Below, piece by piece: positions 23,778 to 35,410 of a stretch of 64,000 bases of DNA. The stretch lies in NCBI RefSeq assembly GCF_036323735.1, contig NC_086024.1, forward strand, positions 127,494,053 to 127,558,052, read 5' to 3'. Each line of letters begins with the position of its first letter. Positions within the stretch are counted from its first letter, which is position 1. The notes beneath the pieces are model-generated. The model ran no database searches. It was given only the letters and a program-made list of their open reading frames with translations, and had not been told where the DNA came from. Source of the stretch: Rattus norvegicus. Its lineage: Eukaryota; Chordata; Mammalia; Rodentia; Muridae. Position numbers and translations under genes: made by a program.

Positions 23778-23850
23778 CAGACAGACAGACAGGCAGACAG
23801 ACACACAGACACAGACACAAACACACACACACACACACATGCACACACAC
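23778..23850. repeat. CAGA/CA simple repeat
   Basis: CAGA units grading into CA units with small interruptions. Confidence 0.95.
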
Positions 23851-24007
23851 TATGGGGTGGAGTGATTGGGGGTGGACAGTTCCCCACTGCAATCCGAGAC
23901 AACGGAGAAGACCAAGAACACTGGCTATACTACACCTCTGTGGTCCCCTGGCAGAGAAGTGGGCTTTGCTCTCCACCAGAAGCTCCAAATTCAGACCTTG
24001 CTTGTTA

Positions 24008-24388
24008 TAGTTAGTTTTGGTCACCCTGACACAAGCTTAGACATACTAGGGAAGAAGGAACTCTCATTGAGGAATTGCTCCCACAGGCCGGCCCAAGGAA
24101 GCATTGTCATGTCCTGGCTACTAACTGATGCAAGGGGTTGGTCTGGTGTGAATGGTGCCATCCCTGAGCAGGTGGGCCTGGGATGTTTAAGAAAGATAGC
24201 TGAGCAAGCCATGGAAACAAGCCGGTGAGTAGCGTTCCTCCACAGACGCTGCTTCAGCTCCTCCCTCGGGTTCCCACCTTGGTTTCCCTTGCCGCTGGAG
24301 GGTAACTGTATGCTGAAGTAAAACCCTGCTCTCCTGGAGCTGCTTTTAGTTGTGCTGTTTAACACAGCAAGAGAAGGAAAGTAACATT
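24008..24388 (+). mobile_element. MT/MaLR-like rodent LTR
   Basis: Starts ttagttttggtcaccctgac; has catccctgagcaggtgggcc, gctgagcaagccatggaaac, gctgcttcagctcctccctc and ends gtgctgtttaacacagcaag with aaagtaac. This is a very common rodent LTR-like repeat, here diverged. Exact family name uncertain. Confidence 0.7.
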
Positions 24389-26879
24389 GTGTCACGGCGT
24401 CCATGTCTGGAGGCACATCTGGAGTCGAGACTGCAATCCCATGCTACCTAAGCTCTGGATAAAGTGACCCCAGAGAGCTGCCAGGGAGTCCAGGGATGAC
24501 TGATGTGTAAGGGGTGGGTGGAACGCAGAAAAAAAGAATGTTTGGCATTTTGTAACATGGGACTCAGGTTTCTGGGCTCACCCTGTCCCTGAAAACTGTC
24601 AAAAACACCAGCCACACTCTACGGAGTAGTCCCAAGCGGTCCCAGCCTCTGGAGGACACATATGAGAACAATCTAATGAGTGCTATCCCAGAGATATCGG
24701 TTGTAGATGACATCCATCTGTGTGCTAAGCCTAGCAGGAGCTAGGATCCAGAACATTTGGCTCTAGGAGACACATTAGGCATCTTGGACCTGCAGGTCAA
24801 GCCCAAGGGAAAATCCTAACCAGGGACTCCTGGGAATGGGGGCGGGGGGGGGGGTTCAGTAGCACCCGCCCACCAGAGGAATGGCGGGACTGACTCCCAA
24901 TCAGAGCTGACCTGACTTCCAAATAGGTATTGAAGATTACTCATGGGGGGCCTTCTCAGTGTCATTTTTCCCTACTGAGTTCCTCTGATTGTCACATAAG
25001 GCTGGCCTTCTTAGGCACCCCCTCCCCATGCTGGGTGAGAGCTAGGAGTCTTCTTATCGCCAACGCTGGAACCGTGATGAGGGTGAATTACTACGAACAC
25101 AGTGATTACACATAGGTCCAGACATGCCTCACTCACATGCAGCCTACTGAAGAGGGCCTGTTAAAAGTCTCTCTGACAAAGGAAACCAGCGCTCAGAGTA
25201 CCTCGGTGCGAGATGATCCATATGGAGTCCTGGCTCTGATACCAGGCAAAGAAAAATGGCAGGCGAGAATCTGGCTCCAGGAAGGACAGCTCAATTGCAT
25301 CTGGGCCAGAGCCACTTAGCCCAGTCCTAACAAGTCTTTCTCCTGTGCTGCAATGGGCCATGGCCTGCAGCCTAATCGCAGTGCAGATTGTGATACCCCA
25401 CACTGCAGCATCGGCCAGAGATAATGCACGCAGAAAAAGAAGGCACAGGGAGGTCGTATCCTTCTGTCCAGCCTGGGAGTCCTGTGGATCCAGAACTATA
25501 GCAAGAAGCAAAGGAAGGTCCCCGAGCCTGGCCTGTCTTCTCAGGAAGGAAGAGGCAGTTTATGGCAGCATACAGAATACACCAGGAGCTATGACACCAT
25601 TCATGGTTATCAAAGACAGAGATGCTCTCTATGCGACTTGGGTTAACAGTCCCCGATGGTTGGCCTTCCAGGACGTCTGCCTTCCAACCATTTGCAGAGC
25701 ACCTCTTTCAGCCCAGCAGCACACAGCCCAGCCCCAGCCTAACACAAAGACCCAGAGGCACCGCTCAGGCAGGAGTCGAGAAAGTGACCCAAAGCCATTG
25801 AGCCAGCACTGGTTTTTAAGACCCAGGTACCCAGGTTGTAATGTTCAGAACAAACCAGAAAACATTCCTGGGGCACCTATGCTGAGTCAGACCTGAGGCC
25901 CACAGAGTCTCAAGGCTGTGTGGCCTTGATGCCCTGGAAGCGCAGAGCATGTGGCTATAGGTCCCTTGCTGTGGGCCAGTTAGGCATGCACCTACCTGGG
26001 CTGGAGCAGGAAAGCAATTAGGTTGAGCACAGTCATGCCCAACACACCTCTTATCCCCATCCCGCCCTACCCCACAACCCTCCCTCCAGCAATGGCGGAC
26101 ACTAAGCTAGACGAGGCCATGCCCAGGGCTGTCTTTTCTTGAGTCTCCATGTACTCTGGGCTGCTCTGATGTGTGCAGAGAGAACTTCAGCCACAGCTTC
26201 CTGTCTCACTCTCTGAAAAGGCTTCTCTGGAGAGTTGAGCTTCCTGTCAGCAGACACTCGGGTCTTAACCAGTCCTCATTTGTATTCCAGAGAGATCTCT
26301 CCTGTCTGAGCACTCAGCCCAAAGCCTCCTGGAGTACAAGAGGCCAGCCCCTAGGAAGCCGGGGTGGTATAACTTTCTGCCTGTTAAGCTGCAGAACAAC
26401 TTCCCATCTACCACCAGGGAGATAGAGATCTCCTAAGTGGCAGCAGGGACTGCCGTGGGGGAGGGGATTATTGACTCAGGGGATTTGGGGGAGGGGTACA
26501 AGTCTGGCCATGAGGGAACATAAGGAGGGATTTTCTGAGGCCATTGATGATGAAGAGCCACAGGCACAAGTCAAGAGGAAAAAGATCATCTCAGGCAGAG
26601 GCCTTGGGGAAGGGCACTGAGATTACCCGAGAACCAGGCAGCGGGGGTGGACATGGGTCTCAAAGGAAAGTTCAGACTGAGGTCCAGGAGTCTGGATTTA
26701 ATCCTAAAGTAATAAATCCCTTGGCCTGGGGAATGGGGACGCCTTAAGGCACAGAGTGACCGGTCTAGCACTCTGAAAGGCCACAAGACACAGCAAGAAA
26801 CACACAAGCCTTGGTAGTAAGTGTGATGTAGTGCTGGCCAAGGGGCACATGGGCTGGACTGCACATTCGCAAGAGACTC

Positions 26880-26886
26880 TGTGTGT

Positions 26887-26966
<80 letters not shown>
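26880..26966. repeat. GT then CTGT simple repeat
   Basis: About 26 GT units followed by about 8 CTGT units, with one early gtat interruption. Confidence 0.98.
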
Positions 26967-28051
26967 GACCTTGGCCATTTACACCAACGCCATCTTTGTG
27001 ATTTGGGAGAGCTGACAGAAAGGACAACAGAATCCACTGGAGCCTTCCCTGCTCCTCAGCCCTGTTTATACCTGAAGGCGAGACGGGAGAGCCTGACGAC
27101 ACAGGACCCAGAAGAGACGGGCCACGCCACGCGTGATCCTCAACATAGTCAGTAGCGAGGCGGTCCAGGCTAGCCCCATTAGATCCGCCAACACAGCCCT
27201 TCCCAGGACACTGCTGGGATCCTGGCACCCTTCACAGAGGGTAGCTCCAGGCCAAAATGTACTGATTAGGAAATGGAGCAGTGCCTGACAGTGGGGACGA
27301 AAGTGGTATAACCTTCATAGGAAGAAAATGAAAAATGTGTAGAGTTCGCATTTCCACCAAGGGATTTATCCTACAGACCCTCACATGCTATGGAGGATGG
27401 TCACCGCTGCTTGCGTCTAAAGTAAGGTCAGAAAAGTCTAAAGGCCCATCCGTGAAGGACTGGTCAGCTAAGGCCATTCTGTGTATAGGCATAAACACAA
27501 CAGGGCAGCCAGCAGGATTGCCTATGACTGGGAGCAGGGACTCCCGGTGGCCACAGTTTCCCTACCCTCTTCACCTAGTGCTTTGTTGGTTTTCTGGATG
27601 GAGCCCACAACTGGAGCTTTCACTCTAGAACTCGCAGAGGAAAGCAGGTCTCAGGGGCTCATTCTGTGTGCAGTGCTGCGGCTGAACTCTGGGAAGGGCA
27701 GGGGTCAATACTTGGGGGAGGACACTGAGCTCCTCACCTGCACTTGCAGCCTTCCAGACTTCTAGTTTCCAACAGGCCTCAGTCATACGACAACAGGCGG
27801 TCTTGTTGCCAGATACTCTAACCTGGCATGTGGTGGTGGACAACCGGCCCAGGGCCACATGCTTTGGACTCTAAACAGTAGCCCAACAAGCATGTATCCT
27901 CTCGTGTCACCAATCCCTGCCACCGACGGATGAGGGTGAGGGCTCTTCACCTCAGACAGCTTGCAAAGGGGAAAATGGCACTAGATGGTGAACTCATGGT
28001 CATCAGAAAGGGGACCGCACAATGTCACTTGTCTTCAAGGACTCTCCCTGT

Positions 28052-28364
28052 TTGTCTCAGTCAGGGTTTCTATTGCTAAGGTAAAACACCATGGCCAAAA
28101 AACAAGTTGGGGAGGACAGGGTTTATATTTGGCTTACACTTCCAGATTGTAGTCCAGTACTGGAACAAGACTTGCATCCCATGGCTTACTCAGCCTGCTT
28201 AGTTACAGAACCCAGAACTGCACACAATGGGCTGAACCCTTTCCCATTGATCACTAATTGAGAAAATGTTGTACAGTTGGATCTCATGCAGGCATTTTCT
28301 CAACTGAGACTCACTCCTTCCTCTCTGATGACTCGCGTTTGTGTCAAGCTGACACACAGAACCT
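28052..28364 (-). mobile_element. MT/MaLR-like rodent LTR (reverse)
   Basis: Same repeat type as 24008-24388 but on the minus strand. Plus-strand landmarks are tgtctcagtcagggtttcta, taaaacaccatggccaaaaa, caagttggggaggacagggt and gtgtcaagctgacacac. Confidence 0.7.
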
Positions 28365-29071
28365 GCCAGTTCACCGTCATCACAGGCTTTGTCATATTTC
28401 CCCCTGGTCCTTACTGTAACAGGAGTCATGCTTTTTTTTTCCTTCTACTATTTTGTGCCTTGGTTGCACCATTCCCATGTACGCACATGCACAGACCCAG
28501 GCACATGTGTGAGCTCAGTCCATGAGGCATGGATGTGCTTTATCTGCCTGGCCTGTCTGATTTACTATGACGGTTCCTGCAATGTCTTTGGATTCCTGGT
28601 ACCCGCTTAGCACTCGCTGACTGAATGACAACTCCAATGGTCACTTGATGGCTGATATAGATCAGTGGAGAGGTTCATAAACGGGGTTGGGAAGCAAACC
28701 TGGGGCTGGAGTTCATTCAGAAGGTGTGGAGGCCTGAATCTGGGGGTACAGATACCCCCTACAGAGACATGATTTATTCCATAAAATCAGAAGATGGCAG
28801 GCTTCGTAAGTGCAGCCCACACGGGTGACATAGATACTACTCGGCAATGGAATCCCTATGTAAACTAGGAACATGGAGACAGGCACCACTGTGGCCTAAG
28901 TACGGCCGTGAAAAGGGGTCCACGGGACAAAGTCCTCTAGGACTGGGAACCCATCCCCAAGCTCGGAGAGCAGACCCTTTGGGACTTTGGCACCTACACT
29001 CACAAAACAGAACCAGCTTTTGTGACCCTGAGCTCTCAGAGTTGCTGAGACCATACCCTAAGAGACAGAGT

Positions 29072-29262
29072 GGGAGCTGGAGAGGTGGTTCAGCCTTGAG
29101 AGCAGGCTTGCACGGGGCTTGAGCCCAGTTTGTACCAGCCATGCCAGGAGGCTCACAGTCACCAGTAACTCCATCTCCAGGGAATTGAATGTCTACTTCT
29201 GGCCTTGTGGGCACTGCCCTCACATGCCCAGACACGTAAAGATAAAAATACTGTATTTTCTA
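29072..29262 (+). repeat. B2/B3-type SINE
   Basis: gggagctggagaggtggttc head, ttgagcccagtttgtaccag B-box region, gtaactccatctccagggaa and a short A-rich end. Confidence 0.75.
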
Positions 29263-29524
29263 AAAGCACAGTGGTGTCTAAGAAGTGTGACATCTCCCAA
29301 CAACTCCATGGCAGTATCTGGAGGCACGTTTGGTCCGTACAATGGAGAATGTTTGAGGCATAGACCAAGCGGGCTACTCAACAATCTGGACAGGTCCCAA
29401 CAACAAAGAACTATCCAGTTCAAGGTGTTGATGGCACCATGGCCAAGAAACCCTAAGATAAAGGGTGCAGAAGCTCTTTCTACAACTAGGAAATGTTTCT
29501 TGAGGTTGTTTGCTTATTTTTGGG

Positions 29525-29735
29525 TATCTCAGTTTTCTTCCTTCAGTCCCCCAAGTGCTGGAATTGCAGGTGTGCACCACCATGTCTGGCAGAAAGCACA
29601 CCAGGAAACATCTTTCTTTGTTTACTCATTTGACTTGAGACGATCTCCTATCACTAAACCTTAAACTCCCGATTCTTTTGCCTCCACCTCACAGGTCCTG
29701 AGAGCTCAGGTGTGTACCAGCACGCTCTGCTAATA
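29525..29735 (-). repeat. B1-derived fragments (two)
   Basis: Two reverse B1-like pieces: one with cccccaagtgctggaattgc and aggtgtgcaccaccatgtc (to about 29590), and a more degraded one with cttaaactcccgattctttt and aggtgtgtaccagcacgctc. Confidence 0.55.
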
Positions 29736-30806
29736 AACACATTTCTAAAACTCAGCACGCACCAGACCTTGAGGGAAAACACTACCTGTTGTTTGTAAGG
29801 GCTTCGATACTGGGCAGTGGAGTGGTAGGGCTTGGGTCTTCTTCTATCCACAGTGGGGATAAGAATACCTTCTACCAGACAAAGGTATTAAATTGAGTTC
29901 CCTCCTTCCTCAGAAAGAGCAATGCCCAGTCTAGTCCCTACCACCTAAATAAACAATGGGCAGACTGTGTGGCCGTCTCCCTGGGCCGACTGGCCTTGTG
30001 ACTGAGCTGTGATCCTGAGGTTGACCTCATGGCCGCCCTGTACTGAGTCTGCTGCTCTGGGACTGGGTTAAGCAGCTTTGAGTCCCTTGGCTTCTGTTAG
30101 CCTATGTTTCACCCACATGCGGCACCAACTGGGTCAGAACAATCCAAGGCAATGAATGACCTCTTTCTAGGTGACCCTCCAGCCAGCTGAGGGAAAGGGA
30201 AGGGGTACTATTAGCTACTATCCAAAGGAAGCCTTCAGGCACTTGTGAAAAGAATATAAGCTTCAGTCCTAGCCCTGCCTCTTTCTAATGATTCTGAGCA
30301 GGTGGCAGCTTCCTTGGGCCTGGAAAACTCATAACTAATTCTGTTATCTCAAGGATTGAGATGAGGAACATCTAGTAAGAGTGGGGCAGGACCCAGGCAG
30401 CACGTCCACACGGTCTGTGACTAGCCGAAGGCAGCCTCTGTTGTTGATCTGCTGTGGCAATAGAAAATCTTTTCTGGGTCCCATGTTCTAGCTCTGACCC
30501 ACATACAAACCAACAGAAGCTCACTTTAGACTGTTACACAACTTCTCGTGGGTTTGGATGTTGGCTTCCTAATTGGGTTAAAAGGTCAAGAACAAGGAAA
30601 TCTTTGTCCCCTTGACTTCCCCTCCATCCTCCAGCACAGCATAGACCCTCCACTAGGGGCTCCTCAGTGTTGGAGGCCGCCACATTGAACTTCATGCCTG
30701 TGGTGCTATCCCATCTGTACTCGAGAGGGGAGGGTGGATGGTGCTATGGCTTGGGAGGTGCCAGCCACACTTAGGACTAGACAGGCTCAATCCCAAGGTT
30801 ACTGTT

Positions 30807-30921
30807 TTTTTTGTTTTTTTGGGTTTTTTTTTTTTTGGTTCTTTTTTTCGGAGCTGGGGACCGAACCCAGGGCCTTGTGCTTCCTAGGTAAGCGCTCTAC
30901 CACTGAGCTAAATCCCCAGCC
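30807..30921 (-). mobile_element. ID element (BC1-derived SINE), young
   Basis: Reads on the minus strand as ggggctggggatttagctca (A box), ctcagtggtagagcgcttac, gcaaggccctgggttcggtc-type body (the B box, ggttcggtcccc, is intact) and ccgaaaaaaagaacc with an A-rich tail broken by C runs. It is flanked by a 15-bp perfect target-site duplication, cccaaggttactgtt, at 30792-30806 and 30922-30936. The body is nearly undamaged, so the insertion is recent. Both pol III promoter boxes look usable, and the element lies in the same orientation as Itpk1. Confidence 0.95.
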
Positions 30922-31302
30922 CCCAAGGTTACTGTTAAGTATCATCTAAACTGCTCCTTGTGTGGCAGGCAGGGTGGCTAACTAGTGAGGGGCAGAGCCA
31001 GGAATAACAGCCAAGTCCCTCTGGCTACCTCTTCTCCCTGACCCTGTCTTTTAGGCTAAGTAGCCCACACTTCCGCAGGCCCCCTCACAGGCGTGCCTCC
31101 CACTAAGGGACACTTTCATAATCACTGTCTCCTTGGCTCCAATTACAATCAAGAACTCATAAACTGGCTGGGGCCACAGCTAAGGCTGGGGCCAAAGTGC
31201 TGCTGTCACTGTAGTGACAGAAGCATGGTTGAGCGCTCCAAGGTGCCACAGGGTCTGCATGTCCTACCATATACCAGACAACAAGGAGGAAAATGGTCAA
31301 TG

Positions 31303-31782
31303 CCCACACAGGCCCACACACCCACACACAGGCCCACACAGGCCCACAGGCCCACACACCCACACACAGGCCCACACACCCACACACACCACACTACACC
31401 GTACCTACCACACACACACCACATACCACACACACACACACACACCACACACACCCCACACACACACACCACCCACACACACACCACACACACATACCAC
31501 ACATATATATACCACATACACACAGCACACCCACCACACCCCCACACACACACCATACCCACCACTCACACACACCCCCACACCACATACCACACCACAC
31601 ACACACCACACCCCCACACCCCCACACACACACCACCCACACCCACCATACACACCACACATACCCCCACACACCACACATACACCATACACACACCATA
31701 CACACATACCACACACACTCACATCACACACACACACACACACACATCACACACACACACACACATGCACACACACACACAC
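31303..31782. repeat. CA-rich array (compound)
   Basis: About 480 bp of CACA with CC interruptions. The first 75 bp is a more regular minisatellite of cccacacaggcccacaca-type units; the middle is degenerate cacacaccacac; the end returns to plain CA. Cytosine-rich on the plus strand. All open frames inside are His/Thr/Pro repeats of no coding value. Confidence 0.97.
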
Positions 31783-31792
31783 TGAGTTCTCA

Positions 31793-31895
31793 TTCCATGC
31801 CAGGCACTGTTCCAAGCACACATGCATATATTAATATTTTTAATGCTCACAAAAACCTTTATAGGCTACTTTAATTTTTAAAGGGAAACAAGAGT
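31793..31895 (+). repeat. MIR fragment
   Basis: ccatgccaggcactgttcca, agcacacatgcat and taatgctcacaaaaaccttt follow the MIR core in order on the plus strand. Confidence 0.65.
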
Positions 31896-33034
31896 CCTGG
31901 AGAGAGCTCAGTCCCTTGCCTGTAGGGAGAACCTACTGAGAACCGGCAGGAGCTTTTTCCCACCCCTTGCCATAATCATGAGGGACTGTGGTGGCACCTG
32001 AGGTCCTGGATGCCCAAGAGCGCCTCAGCCAGCAGGAAGAGCCCTGAACTCTTGACCAGCCACGGAGGTTGCCAAGTCTATCATGCAGAAGCGAGCTGCA
32101 CTCCCTGCCTGAGCCCAGACCACCTGCTTCCCAGTCTCCCGCAGGCTGAGTAAGCAGCTGTGGAGAACCAAGGCACACAGGGGTGGGGTGTGAATTCCAT
32201 TCCTGCATCCCTGGGATGATGCAGCAAGTGCTGTGGCTTTCATCCGGTCCTGGCGGCGGAGAAGGGAAACACGAGTACACCACACCTGGGGCTGAGCACA
32301 GAGACCTCTTCGGTCACATGTGCAAGCTCTGGCGACTACCTGTTGCCTTGACTGCTTAAAGTTCACCTTGCACTGGTGAAAATTCCTAAGTGGAGCCTCC
32401 TACCCCACCCTGCCCCCTGCCAGTTAGCCAGTTAACCTGACCTTATCACCATTGTCTTACTCCCTATTCTCTCTGCATGAGAAGGTCCAAACTCCAGAGC
32501 CTGGCCCCCAAACTCCCTGAGCTCTGGCCCTGCCACCCTGCTCTCCAGTTTGCTGGCTCCAGGTCACATTCCTTCATAGAGGCCAGGCAGCAGCACTTGC
32601 CCCTCAATCTCCTGGCTTTCTTCTTCTCTGTCCCTAGTCATCCAGAGCTATGTACTCCACCTACCACTGATCCACCCAGCCCCAAGCCAGACCCTCCCTC
32701 ACCACGGTCCTATTGACAAACACAAAGGCACGTTCGAAATGAGCCAGGTGTGGAGGGCAGCATTGGGGACAAAGGTCCTGGTTGCAGGTGGCCCCAGAGG
32801 AACAACAATGAACTTCCAAGTGAGGAAAGTAAAGGCCAAGATGGGGAGAGCCTGGAACAGGAACTGTATCTACTATCCGGATGAAGCCTATTCTCATGAG
32901 GGCAACCTTGACTGCACGGACTGATTGCACAAAGGGTGAGCAAGAGTCAGGCTTGAGTGGCTCCTGTGGAGGGCTAATGTGGCAAGGAGGAGGCAGGAGG
33001 AACAGCACAAGGCTGCCTTTACAGAAGGTGTCCA

Positions 33035-33140
33035 GAGCCAGGAGTAGTAGTGCTTGCCTTAAGGCCCAGCACCTGGGAGGCAAGCACGGATGTATCTCCA
33101 TGAGTTAGAGGCTACCCTTGCAAGACATACTAGACAGGTG
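33035..33140 (+). repeat. Degraded B1 SINE
   Basis: agtagtagtgcttgccttaa, ggcccagcacctgggaggca and a degraded 3' half; old. Confidence 0.6.
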
Positions 33141-34469
33141 GCACCAAAAAGTGACAGACATTGCTACTGCTTGCTAGAGGGAGTAGTCAAGAAGCCAAGA
33201 GGCTCCAGGGTTCCTGTATACCAGTCACGCCCATCCCCTGTGGCTCAGGAGGCAGGGCCCTCCCCAAGGAAACCTTTGCCCATGTCTGTGCACTGATAAC
33301 CAAGTCTCAGGCAGTGGGCAAAGGCGCCAGACTGCTGGCTACACATGACCCTTGGAGCAGAAAACAACTGAATCATCCCAGGAATCCTTCATTGTGAGGT
33401 TAATCCAAAAGGAAAACCGACTGGGCGTGGTTTCTATGACAACCGGCTCAAATGACTTGCAATACACACCAGGCCCGCACCCTCCCACCTGCCTACCTGG
33501 ACACAAGAAGAAGCTGGCCTAGTTCTGAAGCTCCTTTCCCTGAGGACCAGAGGCACATGAGTTGTTCTAGGCCGTAATGTTCTAAAGGCCATCAGAACAT
33601 CTCCAAAACTCACCATTTTCCACATATAATCCTACGACTCCAGGATCTGAGTAGGATGGGGTCCTTTTGGAAGAGTCCTTTCTGAGGCAGAGTCCCTTCG
33701 CTTTGATCTACTGCAAAAAACACTTAAGGTGCAAGAAAGGTCTCTGTATACCAGGTCCTGGGCTCTGCTTCTTGCTCCTGTCATCAACATGCCTGATTAT
33801 AACATCTTTCTTCCTCCTAGGTCCCAAGCCAAGCCAATGCCTTCTTATTACTGCCCAATACAGAAAACTGAACAGGGGTTTGAAAATGAAGGCCACAGCA
33901 TGGTCAAGTTCAAGTGTTAGCTCCCAGGTACCTGTGGCCTGGCTCTGACCTTGCATCTCTCAGGGAGAGATGACTGGGTCAGTGCTGACAGCCCCTAGTG
34001 CCTTGCCTCAAGGGACCTAATCCTAGTCTCTGTCCTGATGCCTGCTCCTAGACTACATACCACTATAGACCACTCCTGTGCCCCTCTTCGGAAGGCAACC
34101 TGATGCTCTTTCTCAAAAGGGTTGGTCTCTTCTGCAGGAAGACATATCTCGGTCTTTACCATCTATCTGGTTTCTGCTGAAATCGACGGCGGCAAAGATT
34201 TTCTCTAGAAATACCTCGCTGAAGGTTATCATGAGGGTACCAGCCCAGGCTAGTGACCAGCAATGTGTGTGCTCTGCAAACAGCAGACTTAAGGACCTAG
34301 CTAAGACCCTCTCTAGGAGACACTCCACAAGCACATGTGCTCCAGAATGTTCTTTATCTACACCTAGAGCAGCTTGGGCGGCGGCTCTGCAGTCATCTGC
34401 CCTGAGTGGAGGCCTCCGGTACATCTGGGGCAGAGAGGCAGGCAGGTTCAGTGTTTCCCTAACGCTGCG

Positions 34470-34565
34470 GACTCTGCCTCTGGAACGGTGAGCTAGAATA
34501 AACTCTTCGCTAAGTCATCTTGGTCATGGTGTTTTACCAGAGCAACAGAAAAGTTAGTGAGCACA
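34470..34565 (+). repeat. 3' end of MT/MaLR-like LTR
   Basis: ctagaataaactcttcgcta followed by ttggtcatggtgttttacca and gagcaacagaaaagttagtg matches the 3' end shared with the LTR-like repeats at 24.0 and 28.1 kb. Only the end is recognisable. Confidence 0.5.
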
Positions 34566-35334
34566 TTACCCAACCTGTACCGGCTTCCTCAGCCTGAGGT
34601 AGTCGAGATCCATGTTGGTCCAAGTAACATGAGATAAGGTGCTTCAGACCAGAGTGACTAAATATCTCCTGCTGGAGTCCTCACCCTTACCCTGGCCTGG
34701 CTTTCCCAGATGGAGCTTGGCAGGGTCCCCTGCAAGGCATCAGCACTATCCACTGTGGGACTAGCAAACACTCTGTCTCAATGGTCTACATAGGTACCCA
34801 GGCTCTGTTTTCTCCCCAGAGGACAGCCATAGCCTGAGGAATTGCAGACATAGGAATCAGACACTTGGGGGCCTCCTAAAGGGCAGGAGGTGTGAGTGGG
34901 GAGTGACGATGGTGGCTGCTTTACTGAGTGTCTACTGTACCTATGGGTCAGTATTGAAGGCATGCGGTCACTTGGTTGTCACTGAGCCACACAGGGAACG
35001 AGCAGAGAGGGTTTTCTGAGAAAGTCAATATTAAACCCTGGCTATGCCACACCCCGCACACCTCTGAGGCTTAGTTTCCTGGTTGTAAACCAAAGCTGAT
35101 GAGACCTGCCCTTCGGGAAGTAGATATGAAACAGGCTCAGGCCGGCTGCTTTTCAGGCTGAGTTCAGGCCATGGAGTGGGGGCCAGTTGGGTCAAACCTT
35201 CCAGCCTTGCCTCACTCCTGAGCTGGCCTTGAAGAACTGCTACAGAGCCAGATCCTAAGGAGTACGCACGCCACGTACCAGCAGTAAGCACCCTCCCAAG
35301 CTCTTCCCATCACTGCCAGCTGCTCCTCCCTGCA

Positions 35335-35410
35335 AGCACTCACTTTACAAACAAGAAAACTGAGGTCCCACAAAGTGAGGAGGACCAGGGATGGCCACAG
35401 CCTATGCGCA
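35335..35410 (+). repeat. MIR fragment
   Basis: actttacaaacaagaaaact followed by gaggtcccacaaagtgagga; short and old. Confidence 0.4.

Noticed and set aside
30840..30921. tRNA-like sequence with A and B boxes
   Set aside because: It is the head of the ID SINE and does not fold as a complete tRNA gene.
31093..31874. His/Thr/Pro-rich frames up to 230 residues and Cys/Val-rich reverse frames
   Set aside because: Translations of the CA-rich array.
34113..34424. 103-residue minus-strand frame with a protein-like composition
   Set aside because: No recognised similarity, no consensus splice sites at plausible borders, and a high-GC chance frame in an intron; kept out for lack of support.
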